This document shows, one piece after another, positions 8,615 to 16,000 of a DNA stretch of 34,341 nucleotides (position 1 is the first letter of the stretch; the number at the start of each line of letters is the position of its first letter). Under the pieces are notes generated by a model. It made no database searches. It had not been told where the DNA came from and worked only from the letters and a program-made list of their open reading frames with translations. The stretch is from JAGTVG01 sp964389805 (lineage in GTDB: Bacteria > Bacteroidota > Bacteroidia > Cytophagales > Cyclobacteriaceae): assembly GCA_964389805.1 (NCBI GenBank), contig CAYMFU010000305.1, positions 1 to 34,341 on the forward strand, read 5' to 3'. A program made the position numbers and the translations under genes.

Positions 8615-9622
8615 TTAAAACTCTTTTAAACGAATCCTATCTGAGTTGACCAGCAATGAATCCGTTTCACGAATGCTTGCCTGAATAGAACTTGATGAAT
8701 TCACTGGTATTTTCATGAAATATGTTTTTTTTGAGGACCTGATGGTCAAAGAATTCTGACGCAACCATGGATTATGTCTTTTCAAAATCTTATAATTTAT
8801 CCCCTGTTCAAAAGCAAACGTAGTAAGGTCCGGAATTGTTTGGCTGATTTCAATATTTTCAACAACTTCTACAGGATATAGATCGTTTTTGTCAATATTG
8901 AACCCATATTTATCCTGGTTCTCCATAATCTGTTTCATGGATAAAATACGGAATACATATCTTGATGTTTCTTCATTTAAAAGCAGGTCATAATATGAGT
9001 CTACTTTCTGTTTGTCCATCTGACGTGTCAATCCCCGAATACCCATATTGTACGCTGCTGCCGCATTTGTCCAGCTGCCCAACTTTGCTTTTGCCTTAAG
9101 AAGATATTTGCATGCTGCTTCTGCGGATTTGACCGGATGATATCGTTCATCCACCTGACTGTTTACTTCCAGGCCCAGTTCTTTAGCTGTTGAGGGTAGA
9201 AACTGCCAGAATCCAACAGCTTTTTTAGGTGACCGGCTATTGCTCAAACCGCTTTCAATCATGGATAGATAAAGGAAATCTTCCGGAATACCATACTCTT
9301 GCAATACAGGCCTCATTTGCGGGAACCATCTATTGCTTTTTTTGATCATGAATATTGTGCTGGAATGGAAATGAGTATTTACTATGATCTCGTTATCAAA
9401 TCTTTCCCTTAAATCCGGATCATCCATAATGATTTTCTCTCCGGCAAATTCAAGAACCTCCGGAACAGGATAGACCAGAACATGAGAGCGTTCAGCAGCA
9501 GTTCCTGCTGAATCAACAAATTCAACATCCCTTTGTCCTGGCATTTTTTCCAGCCTGGCTGAAAATATATAACCAGCAACTAATAGCAGAACAATAATAA
9601 TGTAAATTCCTTCTCTTCTCAA
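8615..9622 (-). CDS. Membrane-anchored lytic murein transglycosylase (MltD-like)
   Basis: The product has 335 residues. Residues 5-22 are an N-terminal hydrophobic anchor or signal. An SLT-type catalytic domain spans about 95-240, with the catalytic Glu123 in YLSMIESGLS, the GFWQF motif (137-141) and AAAYNMG (188-194). A single LysM-like module follows near the C-terminus, with IPDLTTFAFEQGINY, KRHNPWLR and TYFMKIP as marks. The enzyme cleaves the glycan strands of peptidoglycan in the periplasm to form anhydromuropeptides. MltD proteins usually carry more LysM repeats, so this is a shorter version. It follows the LOG gene by 5 bases and precedes uvrA. Confidence 0.9.
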   Translation of the reverse strand: MRREGIYIIIVLLLVAGYIFSARLEKMPGQRDVEFVDSAGTAAERSHVLVYPVPEVLEFAGEKIIMDDPDLRERFDNEIIVNTHFHSSTIFMIKKSNRWFPQMRPVLQEYGIPEDFLYLSMIESGLSNSRSPKKAVGFWQFLPSTAKELGLEVNSQVDERYHPVKSAEAACKYLLKAKAKLGSWTNAAAAYNMGIRGLTRQMDKQKVDSYYDLLLNEETSRYVFRILSMKQIMENQDKYGFNIDKNDLYPVEVVENIEISQTIPDLTTFAFEQGINYKILKRHNPWLRQNSLTIRSSKKTYFMKIPVNSSSSIQASIRETDSLLVNSDRIRLKEF

Positions 9623-9627
9623 AACGA

Positions 9628-10419
9628 TTAAAAGTTTGGAGCCAGCATATATCTGGCATAAAAATCATTGATCCGGCTAACTGCCTCCTCGGGTGTATCC
9701 ACCAGGTGGAAAATATCAAAATCACTTTTACTTACATTACCCTCAACCTCAAACATTACATTAAACATCCAGTCAATTATTCCTTTCCAATATTCTGTAC
9801 CTACGAGAATAATTGGAAATCTTCCAATCTTCTTGGTTTGGATCAATGTTAAGGCTTCAAATAACTCATCCAATGTGCCAAATCCACCCGGCATACCAAT
9901 GAATCCCTGGGAATATCTGACAAACATAACCTTGCGAACAAAGAAATAATCAAAAGATATCAATTTATCCGGATCTATGTATATATTATTTTCCTGCTCG
10001 AAAGGTAAGTGGATGTTCAATCCAACTGATTTCCCTTTGGAATCCTGGGCCCCCCTGTTTCCGGCTTCCATAATACCGGGACCGCCACCGGTAATAACCC
10101 CATAACCGCTTTCTACAAGCAATGAAGCTATTTTTTGAGCCATTAAGTAATACTTATTATCCTCCTTGGTTCTGGCCGATCCAAATATTGAAATACATGG
10201 TCCTATTTTAGCCAATTTTTCAAATCCATCTACGAACTCAGACATGATCTTGAAAATAGCCCACGAATCTGAGCTCTTTATTTCATGCCAGTCTTTATCT
10301 TCAAAAGCTTTTACGATTTCCTTCGCCTCCTCTTTAATATGTTTAATATCTTTTCGTTTCCTTTTTTCAATGAGAGGATAACGAATACCCGCTTTTTTAT
10401 CAATCTTATCAATTTTCAT
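9628..10419 (-). CDS. LOG-family Rossmann protein (TIGR00730 type)
   Basis: The 263-residue product contains the family signatures GGGPGIMEAGN (111-121) and PGGFGTLDE (177-185). Arg162 and Lys163 sit in the FFVRKVMF helix used by LOG proteins for phosphate binding and catalysis. The family hydrolyses nucleoside 5'-monophosphates to base and ribose 5-phosphate; plant-type members release cytokinins. A basic N-terminal extension (about 1-70) precedes the Rossmann core, so it looks like the longer bacterial subgroup whose true substrate is not settled. Its ATG overlaps the TGA of the upstream gene as ATGA, indicating translational coupling. Confidence 0.9.
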   Translation of the reverse strand: MKIDKIDKKAGIRYPLIEKRKRKDIKHIKEEAKEIVKAFEDKDWHEIKSSDSWAIFKIMSEFVDGFEKLAKIGPCISIFGSARTKEDNKYYLMAQKIASLLVESGYGVITGGGPGIMEAGNRGAQDSKGKSVGLNIHLPFEQENNIYIDPDKLISFDYFFVRKVMFVRYSQGFIGMPGGFGTLDELFEALTLIQTKKIGRFPIILVGTEYWKGIIDWMFNVMFEVEGNVSKSDFDIFHLVDTPEEAVSRINDFYARYMLAPNF

Positions 10420-11348
10420 GTGACTTTGAGTTTAATAATGTTGTATAATGCATCATCAATATCCTGAAACTTGAAATCAAATCCAGCATCGGCGATCTTC
10501 TTTGAGGATACACGGTTTCCTCCAAGAACCATGGAAGCTTTTTCCCCCAGAGCCAGCTTCAGGACAAACCCCGGAACACTCGGAAGAAAAAATGGTTTTT
10601 CCATTATGGAGGCTATAGTTTTTGTAAATTCCCGGTTAGTTACCGGATTTGGAGATACTGCATTAAAGGTGCCTTCTATATTTGGATATTCTATGCAATA
10701 TTTTATTAGGTCAATCAGATCATCCAGATGCACCCAACTCACATATTGTTCACCACTTCCAATAGGAGAACTTAATCCCAGTTTAGAAAGTTTCATAAAT
10801 TTTGGAACAGCTCCTCCGAAATAACTTAAAACCAATCCAATCCTTAAAATAACTACCCTGACTCCCAACTCGCTTATCTTATTCACTTCTTCCTCCCATT
10901 CCCGGGTAACCATTGCAAGAAAATCATCCCCTGGTTTAATCCGATCCTCGTCAATAAGAATACCTCCGGTATCATGGCCATATACTCCAATAGCTGATGC
11001 CGATATAAACGTCTTAGGCTTTTTTTTTGATTTTGCTATGGTATCGTACAAGAACCTTGTAGACTTTACCCTGCTATCCCTGATTTCCTGTTTTCTTTGG
11101 TTTGTCCAGCGACCTTCACCTACGCTTGCTCCAGCCAGGTGAACATAATGGTCGGCATTTTCCACCGCAACGGGATCAATTATTCCTTTTTCTATATCCC
11201 AGTGTCGAAGAATAGAATCGGGATCATCAGATTTCTCCCTGCTTAAAACCAGTACCCTGTATGAACTGAGTTTTAAGATACGCATTAAGGAGGAACCAAT
11301 TAGCCCGGTACCGCCAGTAATGCAGACAGTCTCCATTCCTGTGGTCAT
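10416..11348 (-). CDS. TIGR01777 (YfcH/SDR39U1-like) NAD(P)-binding epimerase family protein
   Basis: The 310-residue product begins with the nucleotide-binding loop ITGGTGLIG (10-18). It continues with VHLAGASVGEGRW, SASAIGVYGHD (with a YxxxK-like region degraded, as in this family) and WVHLDDLI. It ends in the short DUF1731-type tail (GFVLKLALGEKASMVLGGNRV). The family is a short-chain dehydrogenase branch of unknown substrate. The annotated ATG at 11348 is followed by a second Met at residue 5 (11336), which starts closer to the Rossmann strand and may be the real start. It is the first gene of the operon that runs to uvrA. Confidence 0.9.
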   Translation of the reverse strand: MTTGMETVCITGGTGLIGSSLMRILKLSSYRVLVLSREKSDDPDSILRHWDIEKGIIDPVAVENADHYVHLAGASVGEGRWTNQRKQEIRDSRVKSTRFLYDTIAKSKKKPKTFISASAIGVYGHDTGGILIDEDRIKPGDDFLAMVTREWEEEVNKISELGVRVVILRIGLVLSYFGGAVPKFMKLSKLGLSSPIGSGEQYVSWVHLDDLIDLIKYCIEYPNIEGTFNAVSPNPVTNREFTKTIASIMEKPFFLPSVPGFVLKLALGEKASMVLGGNRVSSKKIADAGFDFKFQDIDDALYNIIKLKVT

Positions 11349-11376
11349 GTCATGGATTGTTTTGTTTTATGCAAAA

Positions 11377-11408
11377 AAAAATAAAGCTAAAAATAGCTTT
11401 ATTTTTTT
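11377..11408. terminator. Rho-independent-type hairpin with A and T tracts on both sides
   Basis: ATAAAGCTA (11381-11389) pairs with TAGCTTTAT (11394-11402) around an AAAA loop. An A-run on the left and a T-run on the right make it functional in both directions. It ends leftward transcription of the fragment at 11435 and insulates the TIGR01777-to-uvrA operon, whose first start codon lies 29 bases away. Confidence 0.7.
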
Positions 11409-11434
11409 AAAGGTTGAATTTTAAATATTATTAT

Positions 11435-11827
11435 TTAAAAAGACATGTCGTAATTTTTTTCCTTTGCCAATGCACCGGTTCTATCGAATATCTTCCAGGT
11501 ACCCTTCCGCTTTCCATCTTCATAAAACATCACATACCTTAATGTTCCCTTTGAATCCCAAATCTCCCACCTTCCATCTTTATGCCCGCGGTCGTATTTG
11601 ATTTCACCTACTTTTACTCCTGCAAAATTCCATTTAACCCATTTCCCATGCTTTAGGTTTTCATGATATTCTCCCATCTCAATGACGTTCCCTTCTTCAT
11701 TATATGCGACATATGCACCTTCCTTAATTCCATTTATGAAATTGATTGTAGTTCCTTCATGCCCTCCCCGATTAATATAAAAAGATAACTTAGCGTTAAA
11801 AGGAGGTCTAAAAATGAAGATTAGATA
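11435..11827 (-). pseudogene. MORN/YwqK-like repeat protein, start-less fragment
   Basis: A leftward frame is open from 11827 to the TAA at 11435-11437. Its first ATG is at 11677, giving 80 residues. The repeat pattern clearly begins upstream of that ATG: the translated 11678-11827 part contains NGIKEGAYVAYNEEGNV, in register with HGKWVKWNFAGV, DGRWEIWDSKGT and KGTWKIFDRTGA downstream. That makes four copies of a roughly 22-residue 'x-G-x-W/Y-x-x-W/Y-x-x-x-G' unit. The upstream part has no ATG, GTG or TTG and is cut by a TAA at 11828-11830. No signal peptide precedes it, though relatives usually have one. Either the 5' end is lost, or the short form from 11677 is translated. I favour a decayed gene. 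Confidence 0.55.
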
Positions 11828-11978
11828 TTAAGTCACAGGTCAGGAAGTATTAGGAAATTGTTATAATAAAAAAGCTTGTATTAAGACAAGGTTAAAACGA
11901 AGAAAGGTTAGTCAACATTAATTAACAATAAATTAACACAATTCTGAAAATACAATCTCAGGTAGATAAAAGAATGTT

Positions 11979-12962
11979 TTATTTCGAAATGGGTACTTTT
12001 TTCAATATTCGGTCCAGAATGAACTTGGTATCTACACCATCCGCTTCAGCCTCATAATTCAGGATCATCCTATGGTTCAGTACATCCATGGCAATTTCCT
12101 TTATATCTTCAGGCAGTACATATTTCCTTTCATCAAAATAGGCAATAGCTTTTGCAGCCAGGTTGAGATATATGGATGCCCGCGGTGAAGCCCCGAATTG
12201 AATATAACCTTGTTCTTCTTTCAATCCCAATTCTTCCGGATTTCGGGTAGCAAACACAAGTTCGATAATATATCTCTCCAGGGATTCGGAAATTCTGACT
12301 TTATTGATCTCATCCCTGATCTGGAATATATCCTTTTTTGTAAGAATGGTCTTGATCTTATCATCAAAACTCATATTGGACATCCTCCGCATGATCTCCA
12401 TCTCCTCTTCTTTTGTAGGATAATCTACAAATACCTTCATCATAAACCGGTCCACCTGGGCTTCAGGAAGAGGATAGGTACCTTCCTGGTCTATCGGATT
12501 TTGGGTGGCCATAACCAGGAAAGGTTTATCAAGTTTGTATGTGGTATCACCAATGGTGACTTGTTTTTCCTGCATGGATTCCAACAAGGCGGATTGTACT
12601 TTTGCCGGAGATCTGTTTACTTCGTCAGCCAGGATCATATTTGCAAAGATAGGTCCCTTCTTAACTTCAAATTCCGATTTCTGTTGATTGTATATTAAAG
12701 TACCAATTAAATCTGCTGGCAGTAAATCCGGGGTAAACTGGATACGATGAAAATTAAGATGAAGAACTCTTGCCAGGGTGTTAACAGTTAAGGTTTTCGC
12801 AAGACCCGGAACGCCTTCCAGTAGAATATGCCCCTGTGTAAATAAACCGATAAGCAACCTGTTTATCATATATTCCTGTCCAACTACAATTTTGGATACC
12901 TCGGAGAATACTTCTTTAATTTTATCCTGATGTTCTTTTTTAATATCTGTGCTTTCAGCCAT
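11979..12962 (-). CDS. MoxR-family AAA+ ATPase
   Basis: The 327-residue product has Walker A GVPGLAKT (50-57), Walker B ILADEVNR (110-117), the QSALLESMQEKQVT helix, sensor 1 ATQNPIDQEGTYPLPEAQVDR (sensor Asn155, arginine finger region at 172), and the AAA lid at the C-terminus. MoxR ATPases are chaperone-like and usually sit beside DUF58 and von Willebrand A-domain genes (Bat operon). None follows here: downstream on the same strand is only the start-less repeat fragment, so this copy looks orphaned. A possible -7 box lies at 12992-12999. The lack of partners may be a rearrangement or a family branch that acts alone. Confidence 0.93.
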   Translation of the reverse strand: MAESTDIKKEHQDKIKEVFSEVSKIVVGQEYMINRLLIGLFTQGHILLEGVPGLAKTLTVNTLARVLHLNFHRIQFTPDLLPADLIGTLIYNQQKSEFEVKKGPIFANMILADEVNRSPAKVQSALLESMQEKQVTIGDTTYKLDKPFLVMATQNPIDQEGTYPLPEAQVDRFMMKVFVDYPTKEEEMEIMRRMSNMSFDDKIKTILTKKDIFQIRDEINKVRISESLERYIIELVFATRNPEELGLKEEQGYIQFGASPRASIYLNLAAKAIAYFDERKYVLPEDIKEIAMDVLNHRMILNYEAEADGVDTKFILDRILKKVPISK

Positions 12963-12991
12963 GATCTGAATTAATACTTTTTAAACGAATG

Positions 12992-12999
12992 CAAAAATA
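12992..12999 (-). promoter_or_regulatory. Possible -7 box (TATTTTTG on the minus strand) for the MoxR gene
   Basis: Read leftward, the sequence is TATTTTTG, matching TAnnTTTG, and the MoxR ATG begins 29 bases downstream. No TTG is evident at the -33 position. It lies in the 107-base divergent gap shared with the GH16 gene. Confidence 0.35.
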
Positions 13000-13057
13000 T
13001 ACATAAATGAATTAATAGTAAGATATACTTATAGATGAAATACTCTAAATTTTAATG

Positions 13058-13065
13058 TATTTTTG
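13058..13065 (+). promoter_or_regulatory. Possible -7 box (TATTTTTG) immediately before the GH16 start
   Basis: TATTTTTG matches TAnnTTTG and ends only 4 bases before the ATG at 13070. If used, transcription would begin at or next to the start codon, giving a leaderless message. There is no clear -33 TTG, so support is weak. Confidence 0.25.
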
Positions 13066-13069
13066 ACCA

Positions 13070-13906
13070 ATGAAGAAGATTTTTTTAATACTAACCCTGT
13101 CTTCAATATTTTTTTTCATTTCCAGCTGTGGCAATAAGAGAGTTGAAGAGGATCCGCCGGGAGAATTAGAATATGTGCTTACATGGAGTGATGAATTTGA
13201 TGGTGAAAACATAGACGCGGGCAAATGGGATAAACCAGAAAATAACAGACGTAACAATTCAGAAGGCCCTGATGGTTGGTGGCTTAAAGAAGATTCCTAT
13301 CTGGATGGTAAGGGTAACTTAGTCATTCGTGCCAGGAAAATTGACAACCGGAACGACGACGATGATCCCTACGACTATTCTACAGGGGCTATCCGGTCTA
13401 AAGGGCATTTCCAACAAAAGTTCGGAAAGTTTGAGATCCGGTGCCAATTGCCTGAACAGGCTGGATGGTGGGTAGCCTTCTGGCTTCATTCACCTAGTGT
13501 GGGTAATGTGAATAATTCTGGTGAGGATGGAACGGAAATTGATATTTTTGAAGGATTCGGCTGGACGGATACATTGAATTTTGCCTTGCATTGGGATGGA
13601 TATGGGGCTGATCATAAATCAGAGGGTTATAAAAAAACAATTGATAGGATCCGGGATGGTTTTCATACGTACACTTTGGAGTGGAATGAAAAGGAATACA
13701 TCTTTTTTGTGGATAATGAAGAGGTATGGAGAACCAGCGCCGGAGGCGTTTCGAAAGTTCCTGCCTATGTTAAGATCACAGGTGAACTATCCACCGAGAG
13801 TTGGGCAATAAATGAAAATTGGTCAAACGATCCGGAAATGGCCGAATATCCAGACTATTTCATAGTTGATTATGTTAGGGTATATCAAGATAAATCCCTA
13901 TTGTAA
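13070..13906 (+). CDS. GH16-family glycoside hydrolase lipoprotein
   Basis: The 278-residue product starts with a lipoprotein signal (lipobox ending ISSC, Cys20). It continues with a single jelly-roll GH16 domain (about 33-275). The catalytic signature is GTEIDIFE (154-161), where Glu156 would be the nucleophile, Asp158 the helper and Glu161 the acid/base. WSDEFDG (39-45), SGAIRSK-type TGAIRSKG (105-112) and FWLH (137-140) support the fold. GH16 enzymes cut beta-1,3/1,4 glucans, agars, carrageenans or porphyrans; the subfamily cannot be settled by eye. The lipoprotein start places it on the cell envelope, possibly the surface. There is no SusC/D pair next to it, so this is not an obvious polysaccharide utilisation locus. 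The DUF5655 gene follows by 15 bases. Confidence 0.92.
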   Translation: MKKIFLILTLSSIFFFISSCGNKRVEEDPPGELEYVLTWSDEFDGENIDAGKWDKPENNRRNNSEGPDGWWLKEDSYLDGKGNLVIRARKIDNRNDDDDPYDYSTGAIRSKGHFQQKFGKFEIRCQLPEQAGWWVAFWLHSPSVGNVNNSGEDGTEIDIFEGFGWTDTLNFALHWDGYGADHKSEGYKKTIDRIRDGFHTYTLEWNEKEYIFFVDNEEVWRTSAGGVSKVPAYVKITGELSTESWAINENWSNDPEMAEYPDYFIVDYVRVYQDKSLL

Positions 13907-13921
13907 CTATAAATCCGATCC

Positions 13922-14341
13922 ATGTGGACCTGCCCTGAGTGTCAACAAAAATTTATTAACCAGAACCATCCCCATTCATGTAATGAAAGAACTATAGATG
14001 ATTTTTTAATAGGAAAATCCGAGTTAACCATTGAATTATACCATCATTTCATTGGTGAATTGAGTAAACTTGGAAAATTCAAATTACATCCAGCCAGATC
14101 CCGAATTGCTTTTGCTGCAGATATCCGGTTTGGATACATTAAAACCCTGGGAAAGAATTTTGTGGATGTTGCGCTTACATTTAATAAGCCATATAATGAT
14201 AATCTTTGTTTTTACCGGATCGGCGAGGTCCCGGGCGGAAAGTATTATCAACACTATCTTAGAATCTATCGCAAAGCAGATGTAAACAAAGAAGTACTTA
14301 AGTATATGAAATTAGCTATTGAATCTGGTTACAGAAAATAA
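13922..14341 (+). CDS. DUF5655-type protein with N-terminal Cys/His knuckle
   Basis: The product has 139 residues and is cytoplasmic. The N-terminus WTCPECQQKF plus HPHSC supplies Cys4, Cys7, His18 and Cys20, spaced like a small zinc knuckle. The rest, with LYHHFIGELSKLGKF, KLHPARSRIAFAA, RFGYIKTLGKNFVDVAL and YQHYLRIYRKADV, follows the DUF5655 pattern of a compact alpha/beta protein found alone in many bacteria. Function is unknown; a nucleic-acid role has been suggested for such domains but nothing here proves it. It shares an operon with the GH16 gene by proximity only, and I see no functional link. Confidence 0.8.
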   Translation: MWTCPECQQKFINQNHPHSCNERTIDDFLIGKSELTIELYHHFIGELSKLGKFKLHPARSRIAFAADIRFGYIKTLGKNFVDVALTFNKPYNDNLCFYRIGEVPGGKYYQHYLRIYRKADVNKEVLKYMKLAIESGYRK

Positions 14342-14417
14342 CCGATTAAGATTTAAAAGTGAATCAAATTAAAGTATGTATATTATTATACAGGGAAGAT
14401 AAAAAACAAATTATAAA

Positions 14418-14439
14418 AATAATTTAACGTTAAATTATT
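14418..14439. repeat. Perfect 22-base palindrome just upstream of the acetyltransferase start
   Basis: AATAATTTAAC (14418-14428) is followed directly by its exact reverse complement (14429-14439). It ends 8 bases before the TTG start at 14448. Position and symmetry suit an operator for a dimeric repressor. As RNA the same sequence could also form a stem, though without a loop of its own. Confidence 0.5.
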
Positions 14440-14447
14440 ATTTCATC

Positions 14448-15014
14448 TTGGCTAAAAAACAAAACCACTATAGCTTAAAATCCGATCGATTAAGACTCGA
14501 TGAAATAACTATTAGTGACTTGGAGGAAATTCATGTACTTCATTCCATACCTGAAGTAGATGAATTCAATACATTAGGCATCCCTGCCGACCTAAGGGAA
14601 ACGAAAGAATTTATGCAGCCGATAATCAAAGATCAGCTTTCTAATAAAAGGAAACATATCTGTTGGAGCGTTCGGAATTCTTCTAATGATAAATTTATCG
14701 GATTAGCCGGTCTTGTATTATCTGCAGAAAGGTTCAAAATGGCTGAAATTTATTTTAAACTATACCCGAAGTTCTGGGGGCAGGGGTATGCCACAGAGCT
14801 GGCAGGAATAATATTTCGTTTCGGATTCGAAAATTTGGGATTACACCGTATTGAAGCAGGTGTGGCGACTGATAATACCAGGTCCATTCGGGTTCTTGAA
14901 AAAATTGGCATGACAAGGGAGGGAATCCGGCGAAAAATTCTCCCCATAAGAGGGGAATGGAAAGACAACTTTCATTACGCCATTCTGGATGAAGAATTTG
15001 AATCTGAATATTGA
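14448..15014 (+). CDS. GNAT-family N-acetyltransferase (RimJ/RimL-like)
   Basis: The 188-residue product follows the RimJ/RimL order. SDRLRLDEITISDLEEI forms the opening strand and helix. EIYFKLYPKFWGQGYATEL carries the acetyl-CoA-binding Q/RxxGxG/A-type motif (WGQGYATE). GLHRIEAGVATDNTRSIRVLEKIGM is the typical second half, and REGIRRKILPIRGEWKDNFHYAIL closes the domain. Such enzymes acetylate ribosomal protein N-termini or small amines; the substrate is unknown. The start is TTG at 14448: no ATG lies in frame upstream, and translation from here gives an N-terminus that aligns with the family. The palindrome at 14418-14439 covers the expected promoter/leader area. Confidence 0.88.
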   Translation: MAKKQNHYSLKSDRLRLDEITISDLEEIHVLHSIPEVDEFNTLGIPADLRETKEFMQPIIKDQLSNKRKHICWSVRNSSNDKFIGLAGLVLSAERFKMAEIYFKLYPKFWGQGYATELAGIIFRFGFENLGLHRIEAGVATDNTRSIRVLEKIGMTREGIRRKILPIRGEWKDNFHYAILDEEFESEY

Positions 15015-15170
15015 AAAATATAATACTCTACCAAAAAAACATGCTTTATCGAACTGGTCATGATTTGATGTCAGATCCTATTCGGAAAACATGTATATCT
15101 CCTTTTTTTTTTATTATATTGATTTCCAATTTAAGAAAAAGCAAAAAAAATCATCCCCAATAATTGCTGA

Positions 15171-15305
15171 ATGGAATTCAATTTGGATTTGTTTTTAAGT
15201 ATGACCTTGTGTCTGGCACCTCCAGCTCTATTCTTGTATATTAAATCTTCTTTGTACAATGTCGGGTGTGGATTCAGGAAGGAATCCGGTTCGTGTTTTA
15301 ATTAA
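15171..15305 (+). pseudogene. N-terminal membrane-segment remnant of an AraC-type sensor-regulator
   Basis: ATG at 15171 opens a 44-codon frame. Its first half (LFLSMTLCLAPPALFLYIKS) looks like the first transmembrane helix of the 7TM AraC-type regulators common in Bacteroidota. The frame then ends at 15303-15305, inside the next ORF. The following HTH ORF is in another frame, and the remaining six helices are missing. I read this as one regulator gene with a large internal deletion that also changed frame. A free-standing small membrane peptide is the alternative. Confidence 0.45.
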
Positions 15306-15705
15306 AGAAGGTAATAAAATTAATTCTTCCTCTGAAAAGTATGATGGCCGCAAATCAAATGAGGCTATTCAGAAATTAAAAGGATATATGGAAGAAACAT
15401 CTCCATATCTTGATCCATCCTTATCTATTGATAGCCTAGCTAATCAAATGAATATAGCCGCAAAGGAATTATCTGTCCTGATTAATCACACAATGGGACT
15501 TCATTTTTTTGATTTCGTGAATGAATACCGGATCAATTATGCTAAAAGTATTTTGACTGATAAGGGCCAGCAAGACCTGACAATTCTGGAGATTTTATAT
15601 GATTCAGGATTTAATCCCAAGTCTTCCTTTAATACAGAGTTTAAAAAGCGTACATGTGAAACACCCACGCAATACAGAATAAAACACTCACATTCAGGCA
15701 GTTAG
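15259..15705 (+). CDS. AraC-family DNA-binding domain protein (probably truncated)
   Basis: The product has 148 residues. Residues 35-141 form a complete AraC-type double helix-turn-helix: YMEETSPYLDPSLSIDSLA leads into helix-turn-helix 1, FFDFVNEYRINYAKSIL is the linker helix, and LTILEILYDSGFNPKSSFNTEFKK is helix-turn-helix 2. It ends with TPTQYR. In Bacteroidota this exact C-terminal module normally follows a seven-helix membrane sensor, giving about 350-400 aa. Here only a low-complexity linker of about 35 residues remains, and an out-of-frame helix lies just upstream (15171-15305). Cys133 replaces the usual Gly in the 'TGxTP' turn. If expressed, this soluble form could bind DNA without its sensor. 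The ATG at 15259 is the earliest in frame, but true translation start is doubtful. Confidence 0.75.
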   Translation: MSGVDSGRNPVRVLIKEGNKINSSSEKYDGRKSNEAIQKLKGYMEETSPYLDPSLSIDSLANQMNIAAKELSVLINHTMGLHFFDFVNEYRINYAKSILTDKGQQDLTILEILYDSGFNPKSSFNTEFKKRTCETPTQYRIKHSHSGS

Positions 15706-15708
15706 TGT

Positions 15709-15739
15709 AAAGTCGAACTTTTTAGTAAAAAAGTCGAAC
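15709..15739. promoter_or_regulatory. Direct repeats AAAGTCGAAC spaced 21 bases apart
   Basis: AAAGTCGAAC occurs at 15709-15718 and again at 15730-15739, with starts 21 bases apart (two helical turns) and on the same face. That is the half-site geometry bound by AraC-type regulators. The pair lies directly behind the AraC-type gene and upstream of the receptor operon at 16514. The stretch 15717-15734 can also fold as a hairpin (ACTTTTT, loop AGTA, AAAAAGT), so an RNA role is possible. Confidence 0.45.
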
Positions 15740-15772
15740 CAATTTTTCCCGAAAAAAGGTTCTGCTTTTTTT
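15736..15772 (+). terminator. Rho-independent terminator after the AraC-type gene
   Basis: GAACC plus AATTTTT (15736-15747) can pair with AAAAAAGGTTC (15752-15762) around CCCG. A T-rich tract follows from 15765 to 15772. It lies 31 bases past the AraC stop and shares bases with the second direct repeat. Confidence 0.6.
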
Positions 15773-15835
15773 AATCGGTCGCATACCTCGATTATTCCAA
15801 AGAATTTTATCCCAACAATTAAAAATTCTAAGACT

Positions 15836-15961
15836 ATGTCTGCTAAGGTCACAATGAGCAACTACTTAAACGATCCAGAAAACGGTATGCCCGGTTCAAA
15901 CATTATTTTCTCCGCCTCTACATCGAATATTTTATTTGAAAATAGAATCTGCGGAATTTAA
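15836..15961 (+). other. Small ORF of 41 codons, coding status uncertain
   Basis: ATG at 15836 opens a frame to the TAA at 15959-15961. The product (MSAKVTMSNYLNDPENG...) has no signal peptide or motif I recognise. It lies between the AraC terminator and the decayed gene at 16001, in a stretch that otherwise has no gene. Confidence 0.2.
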
Positions 15962-16000
15962 ATGATTCAACAATTTCTAAATCGAACAAAATAAACAGAT

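Noticed and set aside
12198..12698. A 166-codon plus-strand ORF
   Set aside because: It is the complement of the well-supported MoxR gene and has no protein-like features beyond length.
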